NCBI GenBank assembly: GCA_013314865.1
Contig: JABUEV010000081.1
Coordinates: 1-8,510, forward strand
Direction of reading: 5' to 3'
DNA from: Bacteroidales bacterium
GTDB lineage: Bacteria > Bacteroidota > Bacteroidia > Bacteroidales > VadinHA17
DNA: 8,510 nt
Shown here: one piece after another, positions 1 through 5,984 of the stretch
How the letters are laid out: each line of letters begins with the position of its first letter
Numbering within the stretch: position 1 is the stretch's first letter
Translations under genes and position numbers: made by a program
Notes under the pieces: generated by a model
The model's database searches: none
What the model was told of the DNA's origin: nothing
Seen by the model: the letters and a program-made list of their open reading frames with translations, nothing else

Positions 1-323
1 TCATCAAAATCATTAAGAATTACTGATCCCCAGTAATAAAATTCATCAAAGCTTTCGGGAGAGGCTGATGTGCGTCTGTAAATCTTATATAATTCTATCA
101 AAAGTGACTCATTTTCTGCAATATGAAGTTGGGAAAATGAGCGAAAAAGCTCATTGACGGTTAAGATTCGGGGTGCCCAGACAGGTTTGCTGATTTTTTG
201 TGACAAATACTTCATGAAATAGAGGCCGGCGCGTCTGTTCGGGAAAACGATGCAATGACGGTTGAGAGAATTACCGTACTGTTCGTGGAGTGATCCTGCT
301 ATAAACTGAAGAAAATAGTCCAT
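1..323 (-). CDS. addB: AddB-like PD-(D/E)XK nuclease/helicase subunit, N-terminal part (cut by window edge)
   Basis: This is the first 107 residues of a protein that runs off the left edge. It begins MDYFLQFIAGSL and contains VFPNRRAGLYFMKYL (about residues 24-38), then a VWAPRILTVNELF segment and, near the cut, FDEFYYWGSVILNDFD. I recognise this pattern as the N-terminus of the large AddB-like proteins of Bacteroidetes, which partner an AddA-type UvrD helicase-nuclease in double-strand-break resection in the cytoplasm. No GxxGxGK[ST] Walker A motif occurs in the visible part, so the ATP site of classical AddB appears to be missing at this end. The nuclease domain and Fe-S cysteines expected at the C-terminus lie outside the window. 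The ATG at 321-323 is the first start codon after the upstream gene's in-frame TAA, and only four codons lie between them. It is the third gene of the leftward operon. The family call is from memory of sequence patterns. Confidence 0.82.
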   Translation of the reverse strand, partial: MDYFLQFIAGSLHEQYGNSLNRHCIVFPNRRAGLYFMKYLSQKISKPVWAPRILTVNELFRSFSQLHIAENESLLIELYKIYRRTSASPESFDEFYYWGSVILNDFD

Positions 324-335
324 TTGTTGAATTAG

Positions 336-1310
336 TTATTCATTATCAACATAATATCTTCCCTGCCATGTATCCAGTTCTTCCATGCGTTTTTCAACAA
401 GGCTTACTATCTGATCCGAGCGTTTTTTATCCCACGGTTGTGAAAAAAGGTACATTGGAGGTACTTCGCCGGTAAGCCTCTCAACCACTATGGCAGGATT
501 AAGACGCTCCAGAAATCTTATGATAAAGTCAAGATATTCATCCCATTCAAATATCTTAAAATCAGACGGATTTTCCAGATATTGCTTTTCAGCAACAGTA
601 TCTTTTATAATCTGCATCTGGTGAAACTTTACTGTTTTAAGAGGAAGGTGCGAAATAATCCGGGCTTCCTGAAGCATATCGTCAATTGTTTCGCCAGGAA
701 GTCCGAATATAAAATGCGCCCCGGCATTCAACCCGGCTTCTTCTGTAATCTTCAATGCCTCCACAGCGTCTTCGAAAGTATGGCACCTGTTTATTCTCAT
801 TAATGTTCTGTTGTAACATGATTCGATCCCATATTCCACAGAAACATAATGACGGGTTGAAAGGTCCTTCAGATAGAGGATTTTCTCCCTGTCGATGCAA
901 TCAGGTCTGGTTCCTATTATCAGTCCGGCAACGGCAGGGTGACTAAGGGCTTCCTGCCAGAGAAGGGCAAGTTTTTCAAGCGGAGCATAAGTATTTGAAT
1001 AGGTCTGGAAATATGCAAGGTAAGATTTTACACCGGGATATCTTTTTTTATGGAATAGGATTCCTTCTTCAATCTGCTGCCTGACAGACTTTTCCGGACG
1101 GCAATATGAGGGATTGAACGCTTTGCTGTCACAAAATATGCATCCGCCGGTTCCTTTTGTGCCGTCCCTGTTAGGGCATGTGAATCCGGCATCAATTGAA
1201 ACCTTTTGAATTCTCTCACCATAAATTTTCCTGAAATATCCCGAATATGTATTAAATCTTCGGGAGTGCCCCCAGGGGAAATTCCTTCTTATATCTGATT
1301 TTCCGGCCAT
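336..1310 (-). CDS. TIGR01212/YhcC-family radical SAM protein
   Basis: This is a complete 324-residue protein, close in length to E. coli YhcC (about 310). The radical SAM [4Fe-4S] cluster motif is CPNRDGTKGTGGCIFC, with cysteines at 45, 57 and 60. The CX11CX2C spacing is typical of this family and differs from the common CX3CX2C. Downstream lie YLAYFQTYSNTYAP (about 98-110), GTRPDCID (133-140), VEYGIES (158-164) and GLNAGAHFIFGLPGET (193-208), which belong to the radical SAM barrel. The C-terminus has VVERLTGEVP (275-284). The family cleaves S-adenosylmethionine to a 5'-deoxyadenosyl radical; the substrate here is not shown by sequence. The B. subtilis relative YtqA has, as I recall, been implicated in tRNA wobble-uridine (mnm5s2U) modification, which is notable with mnmA 3.2 kb away. 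The ATG directly abuts the addA stop (TGA then ATG, no gap), suggesting translational coupling. The gene lies between addA and addB in the same leftward operon. Confidence 0.93.
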   Translation of the reverse strand: MAGKSDIRRNFPWGHSRRFNTYSGYFRKIYGERIQKVSIDAGFTCPNRDGTKGTGGCIFCDSKAFNPSYCRPEKSVRQQIEEGILFHKKRYPGVKSYLAYFQTYSNTYAPLEKLALLWQEALSHPAVAGLIIGTRPDCIDREKILYLKDLSTRHYVSVEYGIESCYNRTLMRINRCHTFEDAVEALKITEEAGLNAGAHFIFGLPGETIDDMLQEARIISHLPLKTVKFHQMQIIKDTVAEKQYLENPSDFKIFEWDEYLDFIIRFLERLNPAIVVERLTGEVPPMYLFSQPWDKKRSDQIVSLVEKRMEELDTWQGRYYVDNE

Positions 1311-4300
1311 TCAGACTCTCACAATTCTGTTAATCTCAACGTACCAGATAAATGCTTCGGGTTTTTCATAACCCATCTCTGTAAGGAGATTGCAGTACTC
1401 CTTTATCTGGGTTTTATGAATGTCCTGTTCATTACCGAACTTAAAATCAATGACCTTCACTTTTCCATCCCTGAAAATTACCCTGTCTGGCCGCCTGACA
1501 GTTCCCCCGGGCAGAAGTATGTCTGCTTCATTATATACAAGATTGTCAGGTCTGAACCAGTCTGATACTATTGGTGCGGAAATTTTTGACTTGATTTTAT
1601 TTTCTAGATCATTGATTTCATTGCCGGAAATCTTACCCTCGACTGCAAGTTTCATAACTGCGTTTCTGACATCTTCCGGTTTCATTATCAGTTCAAATGC
1701 CTCGTGCATAAGCCTGCCATAGCTAATTTTTGCTTTTGCGGGCGAATCCGGAAGAATAAAATAATCATCCGAGTGGTATTTAATCCCGAATTGATCAAAT
1801 TTATTTGAAACAGGGTACCCTGACACAATGCTTTTATTCTGTCCGGCTTGTTCTTCAACCTGAGGTGCAGGTAATTCTCCATATTCAAAAACATTTATCT
1901 CCCTTTTAAAAAATGACGGCAGGTCAATCTCAGTTTGATTACCAACAGATTGGTCAGCCTGACTCAGTGATTTAAGCAACATATCGGCTATTGTCTTTTT
2001 CCGTTTGGTTAAGGGAGCAAAACCTAATATGGCATCTTTAGCTCTGGTCAGGGCGACATAAAGCAGATTAAGATTGTCCAGGTAAATGGAAAACTTTTCG
2101 TTCAGCCACTGATTCTGAAAAATAGTGTCTTCAAGGTCTTTTTTATATCTCACTGGAAGCAGGCCGGCTTTGTTAAACGGGGGGTTGTCAGGTTTAACCC
2201 ACAAAACCGGCTGTTTATTTGGTTCATGGTCCATCGCCCATGCTAGGAATGGAAGAATGACCACTTTAAATTCAAGACCTTTTGCCTTATGAATAGTCAA
2301 AATTCTTATAGCATTCTGAATGCCCGGAAATACAAGAGACTTTTTACAGCCCTCTTCTTCCCACCAGTCAATAAATGAGCCCGGGTCGCAGTTTTGGGAC
2401 GCCGACAAACCAAGAACATGATCCTGAAAACTTTGCAGATAAGGAATATTTCCCTCTTCCTTTCCTAATTCAAAGAATTCAATAATGTTTTCTGTCATTT
2501 CAAATACCGGCATCTCCCTCAGCGATTGCATGAATGAATCATAACCCTCAGGGAAAAAATCTGATGCCAGTTCTTCAAGAGAATTGCTATCAGGATTGAG
2601 ATTTTCAATGTTTTTATTTTCAGTGGCGAGCAAAAAAAATCTGAGCATTTCAGCTCTCTTAATAATGTCTTCCGGGTTTCTGAGAACGTACAGAACTGAC
2701 ATTATAAAGTTAATAACCGGGGAAGCTGACAGCCATAGAGAATCATCAGACAGTACATTAAATTCATATTTACTTCTTTTCTCTTCTCCGCATTTGTTGC
2801 TGTATTCAACTAAAGTCCTCAGTACATCGGCGCCTTCCCTGTTTGTTCTGACAATAATTCCTATATCTGAACATTTGTAACCCTTGTCCTGAACGAGTTC
2901 TATTAATGAAGGCAGTTTCTGCAATACACTATCATACCATTTAAATTCATCATTATTGTCAAGAAATTCAATACGGATATATCCTCCGGTATGTTTACCC
3001 GGGTCTTCCTGTTGAACATCTGAATATATCCGGCTAAAAGTATAGTCATCGGGTGTTTGGGCAAACTCTTGTTCAATAATACCCGGTAATTTCCTGAAAA
3101 GGGTATTGTTGAATCTGATCAGGTTGTTTCTGCTTCTCCAGTTATTGCGAAGAGGTGTTAAAAAGTAACGTTTATTGTCAATTCGTCTGTTTTGCAGGTC
3201 ATAAAGGATCCGCCAGTCGCTGTTTCTCCACCTGTAAATTGACTGTTTTATATCTCCTACCAGAATGTTATCAAATCCTTCTGCCATACTGTTTTCAATC
3301 AGCTGGCTGAAATTGTGCCATTGAATAATAGAAGTGTCCTGAAACTCATCAATCATAAAACTATTAAACCGGTTCCCGGTCTTTTCATATATAAAAGGAG
3401 TCTGGTCACCATTAGTAATTCTGAAGATGATATCGCCTGTGTCAGAAAGCAGGAAACTGTTTTCTTCCTCAACAAGACGGTGAACATGCCATGAGATATC
3501 TGACATTATTCCAAGCGTGTAAATATTCGCCTCAACAACTTTGACGGTTTTGTAAGATCTGAAATTTGCATCAAAATAATTTATGGCTTCTTTAATAAGG
3601 GTATCCATTCCTGCATTCAGGGCTGATGTAAGTCTTTTATCAGCAGGGCCGGTACTCCATCTTGGCGGATTAGAGAAAATTTCACGCGCAGCTTTCGGCG
3701 GTTCTTTTATTTCAGCATTTACAAGACTTTTGATAAAGGAAGGGATCCCTTTGCCTTTTTGGTAGAACATCTCTTCACTTAATCCGAATTCGTTCCACAG
3801 ATCCATGCATGTGTTGCCGTATTCATTCAGTTTCCGTTCAAAGTTATCGGCGAATGTTTTCAGATCACTAAGGTACTCCTCAAGGAATTCTTTATTTACA
3901 GTGTTTTCATCAGTACTGAATGATAATATGCGGTACTTTTCGCTGAATAGTTCTTCTGCCAGTTTCAGTATTTCATTCTTTAGATACCAGTCTTTTTCCT
4001 CATCGAGCCTGTGTTTTACGTAGTTAGTAAGCCACCTGAGCATTGTTTTATCCTTTGAAGCAGAGGCAATCACTTCGTCAACAGCCCTGGACAGAGTATA
4101 TGCATGATCGATACGGATATTATATCCGTGCCTGATTCCTGATTCCCTTGCAAAAGCCCGGAGAATTTTCTGGAAGAAACTGTCTATTGTGCTTACAGAA
4201 AACCTGGAATAGTCATTAAGAATTGCATTCAATATGTTCCTCGCCTCGGTTCTGATCCATTCTTCAGATTTTCCCGTATGTCTTACCAGCACTTTGGTAT

Positions 4301-4511
4301 ACTCTTCTGATTTGCCTGTTGAAATGAAATAAAGTTGTTCAAGAATCCGGTTTTTCATTTCAGCAGTGGCCTTGTTGGTAAAAGTAACCGCAAGAACATG
4401 CCTGAAACTGTTTCTGGAACTGAAAACAGTTTTAAGATATTCTTTTGCCAGGTTATAAGTCTTTCCTGAACCTGCTGAAGCGCTGAATATTGTTAATGTT
4501 CCTGTATTCAT
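1311..4511 (-). CDS. addA: AddA-like UvrD/Rep superfamily 1 helicase with C-terminal PD-(D/E)XK nuclease
   Basis: This 1066-residue protein carries the full superfamily 1A helicase set: Walker A SASAGSGKT (10-18), motif Ia AVTFTNKATAEMK (41-53), STIDSFFQ (107-114), motif II IDEFQD (387-392), motif III VGDIKQSIYRWR (418-429), motif IV NNWRSR (456-461), motif V LTIHKAKGLEF (738-748) and motif VI LYVALTRAK (817-825). A RecB/AddA-type nuclease domain closes the protein: GRLMHEAFE with H936, RRPDR with D1009, IDFKFG with D1022 and K1024, and QIKEY (1035-1039). All catalytic positions are intact, so this is both a 3'-5' helicase motor and a nuclease. Its expected role is the motor subunit of an AddAB-type complex that resects double-strand ends for RecA loading, acting with the AddB-like protein two genes downstream. 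It is somewhat shorter than B. subtilis AddA (about 1230). The ATG at 4509-4511 begins MNTGTLTIFSASAG, which places Walker A at the usual distance from the N-terminus. Database annotation is often just 'UvrD-helicase domain-containing protein'. Confidence 0.93.
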   Translation of the reverse strand: MNTGTLTIFSASAGSGKTYNLAKEYLKTVFSSRNSFRHVLAVTFTNKATAEMKNRILEQLYFISTGKSEEYTKVLVRHTGKSEEWIRTEARNILNAILNDYSRFSVSTIDSFFQKILRAFARESGIRHGYNIRIDHAYTLSRAVDEVIASASKDKTMLRWLTNYVKHRLDEEKDWYLKNEILKLAEELFSEKYRILSFSTDENTVNKEFLEEYLSDLKTFADNFERKLNEYGNTCMDLWNEFGLSEEMFYQKGKGIPSFIKSLVNAEIKEPPKAAREIFSNPPRWSTGPADKRLTSALNAGMDTLIKEAINYFDANFRSYKTVKVVEANIYTLGIMSDISWHVHRLVEEENSFLLSDTGDIIFRITNGDQTPFIYEKTGNRFNSFMIDEFQDTSIIQWHNFSQLIENSMAEGFDNILVGDIKQSIYRWRNSDWRILYDLQNRRIDNKRYFLTPLRNNWRSRNNLIRFNNTLFRKLPGIIEQEFAQTPDDYTFSRIYSDVQQEDPGKHTGGYIRIEFLDNNDEFKWYDSVLQKLPSLIELVQDKGYKCSDIGIIVRTNREGADVLRTLVEYSNKCGEEKRSKYEFNVLSDDSLWLSASPVINFIMSVLYVLRNPEDIIKRAEMLRFFLLATENKNIENLNPDSNSLEELASDFFPEGYDSFMQSLREMPVFEMTENIIEFFELGKEEGNIPYLQSFQDHVLGLSASQNCDPGSFIDWWEEEGCKKSLVFPGIQNAIRILTIHKAKGLEFKVVILPFLAWAMDHEPNKQPVLWVKPDNPPFNKAGLLPVRYKKDLEDTIFQNQWLNEKFSIYLDNLNLLYVALTRAKDAILGFAPLTKRKKTIADMLLKSLSQADQSVGNQTEIDLPSFFKREINVFEYGELPAPQVEEQAGQNKSIVSGYPVSNKFDQFGIKYHSDDYFILPDSPAKAKISYGRLMHEAFELIMKPEDVRNAVMKLAVEGKISGNEINDLENKIKSKISAPIVSDWFRPDNLVYNEADILLPGGTVRRPDRVIFRDGKVKVIDFKFGNEQDIHKTQIKEYCNLLTEMGYEKPEAFIWYVEINRIVRV

Positions 4512-4518
4512 GATGGCT

Positions 4519-4526
4519 TAAAGTTA
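4519..4526 (-). promoter_or_regulatory. Putative -7 box (TAACTTTA) of the leftward addA operon
   Basis: Read on the minus strand this is TAACTTTA, matching the Bacteroidetes -7 consensus TAnnTTTG at all but the last base. It ends seven bases before the addA ATG, so transcription would start at or within a few bases of the start codon. No convincing TTG-type -33 element is visible at the expected distance. The call rests on the consensus and the position only. Confidence 0.4.
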
Positions 4527-4544
4527 ACCAATTTCTTTAACTTT
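4520..4544. repeat. Inverted repeat spanning the divergent promoter
   Basis: AAAGTTAA (4520-4527) and TTAACTTT (4537-4544) form a perfect 8-bp inverted repeat with a 9-bp spacer. The two arms coincide with the putative -7 boxes of the divergent addA and mnmA transcription units. The symmetry may simply reflect two similar promoters facing away from each other, or it may be an operator for a dimeric regulator. The sequence alone cannot separate these. Confidence 0.5.
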
Positions 4545-4545
4545 G
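4538..4545 (+). promoter_or_regulatory. Putative -7 box (TAACTTTG) of mnmA
   Basis: TAACTTTG matches the Bacteroidetes sigma-ABfr -7 consensus TAnnTTTG at every defined position. It ends four bases before the GTG start, so the transcript would begin at or next to the start codon and be leaderless or nearly so. A matching -33 TTG is not visible around 4515-4520. Confidence 0.5.
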
Positions 4546-4549
4546 CAGT

Positions 4550-5737
4550 GTGAGTAAGCATGTCGTCATAGGGTTATCAGGGGGAGTGGATTCAAGCGTA
4601 GCAGCCTGGATTCTGAAGGAACAAGGTTACGAAGTCACAGCGCTCTTTATGAGAAACTGGAATGACACAACCGGTCTCCTGCAGAGCAGTTGTCACTGGG
4701 AAGATGATTATCTTTTCGCAGAAATGGCAGGAAGAAAGATAGGGATTCCGGTTCATCTTGTTGACCTCAGTGATCAGTACCATGAAAAAGTAATAGATTA
4801 TATGTTTTCTGAATATGAGAATGGAAGGACTCCAAATCCGGATATATTATGCAACAGGGAGATAAAGTTTGATTCTTTTGTTCAGGAAGCAGAAAAGAAA
4901 GGAGCAGATTATATTGCCACAGGACATTATTGCAGAAAAGAAGAGGCGGTGACTGATGGTCGGACTTATTACCGCCTTTTGGCAGGAAAAGACAAAAACA
5001 AGGATCAGAGTTATTTTTTGTGCCAGATAAGTCAGAATCAGCTGGCGAGGATTTTGTTCCCGGTCGGCAATCTGACGAAGCCGGAAGTCAGGAGTCTGGC
5101 AGTTAAACTTGGCCTTCCAACCGCCAGCAGAAAAGATTCCCAGGGAATCTGTTTTGTCGGGAAGGTGCATCTTCCTACTTTTCTTCAGCAAAAGCTGAAG
5201 GCAAGAAAAGGTGATATCGTACTCATCCCCTCTGATTTGGATTTTAAACCAAATATCGGTTATGGGCAAACTGAAAATGATCTCACTTTATTAAGCATGC
5301 CATATCATTATTCGAGGGAGTCCGGCAAAGTGATCGGCACGCATGACGGGGCGCATTTTTTTACAATTGGACAGAGAAAGGGCATAAAAACCGGCGGATT
5401 CAGGGAGCCATTATTCGTAATAGCTACCGATGTAAAAGAAAACATTGTCTATGTGGGAGAAGGGAAAATGCATCCAGGTCTTTACAGAAAAGGTCTTTTC
5501 GTAAAAAGCAGGGAAATTCACTGGATAAGACCTGATCTTGAAATGAGGACAGGAGAAAGCCGCGAATATATGGTAAGAATCAGATACCGCCAGCCTCTCC
5601 AGCCTGCGACTCTTTTCAGAAAAACTGAAGGGATATATATTATTTTCAAGACTCCACAGCGCGGCATTACACCCGGACAGTTTGCAGCCTGGTATGATGG
5701 TGAGGAGCTTTTAGGTTCCGGCGTAATTGACAGGTAA
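4550..5737 (+). CDS. mnmA: tRNA-specific 2-thiouridylase MnmA
   Basis: This 395-residue cytoplasmic enzyme installs sulfur at C2 of wobble uridine U34 in tRNAs for Lys, Glu and Gln, using ATP to adenylate the base and a persulfide sulfur donor. The N-terminus has the PP-loop SGGVDSS (10-16). PNPDILCNREIKF contains the first catalytic cysteine, C101, and DSQGICFVG (196-204) contains the second, C201, which carries the persulfide. GTHDGAHFFTIGQRKG (263-278) leads into the C-terminal barrel domains. The protein is about 30 residues longer than the E. coli enzyme (about 368) because of an insert near residues 224-260, between GDI and the GTHDG motif. I recall similar inserts in other Bacteroidetes MnmA proteins. 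The start is GTG at 4550: an in-frame TAA at 4538-4540 excludes anything further upstream, and MSKHVVIGLSGGVDSS has the usual spacing. It diverges from the addA operon across only 38 bp. Confidence 0.97.
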   Translation: MSKHVVIGLSGGVDSSVAAWILKEQGYEVTALFMRNWNDTTGLLQSSCHWEDDYLFAEMAGRKIGIPVHLVDLSDQYHEKVIDYMFSEYENGRTPNPDILCNREIKFDSFVQEAEKKGADYIATGHYCRKEEAVTDGRTYYRLLAGKDKNKDQSYFLCQISQNQLARILFPVGNLTKPEVRSLAVKLGLPTASRKDSQGICFVGKVHLPTFLQQKLKARKGDIVLIPSDLDFKPNIGYGQTENDLTLLSMPYHYSRESGKVIGTHDGAHFFTIGQRKGIKTGGFREPLFVIATDVKENIVYVGEGKMHPGLYRKGLFVKSREIHWIRPDLEMRTGESREYMVRIRYRQPLQPATLFRKTEGIYIIFKTPQRGITPGQFAAWYDGEELLGSGVIDR

Positions 5738-5766
5738 AAAGAAGGAACTGACAAGAGGAAAAAGTC

Positions 5767-5799
5767 GGAGTCCCGCGTTGCGGGATAAACTCCGCGGAG
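5767..5799. repeat. Palindromic block: nested hairpin and 10-bp palindrome
   Basis: TCCCGC (5771-5776) and GCGGGA (5780-5785) form a perfect 6-bp stem with a GTT loop. GGAG (5767-5770) and CTCC (5790-5793) can extend it across a four-base bulge. CTCCGCGGAG (5790-5799) is a perfect 10-bp palindrome that would compete with that extension. This resembles the stem-loop head of a REP/BIME-type intergenic element. It lacks the T-tract of a rho-independent terminator. Confidence 0.7.
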
Positions 5800-5804
5800 A
5801 TCCT

Positions 5805-5895
5805 CTGACGAAACTTCGTTTGGCAGGGCAGGCCGCTGACGAAACTTCGTTTGTCAGGGCAGGCCGCTGACGAAACTTCGTTTGTCAGGGCAGGC
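5805..5895. repeat. Three tandem copies of a 31-bp repeat
   Basis: Units begin at 5805, 5836 and 5867, each starting CTGACGAAACTTCG and ending GGGCAGGC. The period is exactly 31 bp and the third copy is cut to 29 bp. Copies 2 and 3 are identical over their shared length; copy 1 differs by G instead of T at 5823. Each unit contains an imperfect hairpin. In copy 2, CTGAC (5836-5840) pairs with GTCAG (5853-5857) and AAAC (5842-5845) pairs with GTTT (5849-5852), with a bulged G and a TTC loop. The copies abut with no spacers, so this is not CRISPR. It looks like a tandemly amplified palindromic intergenic repeat. Confidence 0.9.
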
Positions 5896-5984
5896 ATGAC
5901 CGTAGCGTTGGGGATAAAAATGACTAGTTTAAAATTGATTTTAGAAATTTGAAGCAGAGTAAAGAACAGAAAATACATTAAATA

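Larger units (their letters stand above)
5738..5984. other. Structured intergenic region between mnmA and the SDR gene
   Basis: This gap of about 247 bp has no credible gene. Its middle (about 5765-5915) is visibly richer in G and C than the flanks and is dominated by palindromes and tandem repeats, listed separately. The last 70 bases are AT-rich and lead to the SDR start, but I see no good TAnnTTTG box there. No U-rich tract follows the hairpins, so a classical intrinsic terminator for mnmA is not apparent. Confidence 0.7.

Noticed and set aside
4847..5269. Minus-strand open frame of 140 codons inside mnmA
   Set aside because: It lies wholly antisense to a well-supported gene, has no recognisable motif, and its composition fits a shadow frame.
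5767..5799. Rho-independent terminator of mnmA
   Set aside because: The hairpin is strong, but neither strand has a T-tract after it; the downstream bases are ATAAAC.
5805..5895. CRISPR array
   Set aside because: The repeats abut with no unique spacers between them, and no cas gene is nearby.
5667..5978. Minus-strand open frame of 103 codons across the mnmA end and the repeat block
   Set aside because: It is encoded mainly by the tandem repeats and the mnmA antisense strand, has no recognisable domain, and looks like a chance frame over palindromic DNA.
5948..5981. Promoter for the SDR gene (TTTG at 5948 and TACATTAA at 5974)
   Set aside because: The -7-like box misses two of the defined consensus bases and the spacing of 22 bases is too long; the match is no better than chance in AT-rich DNA.
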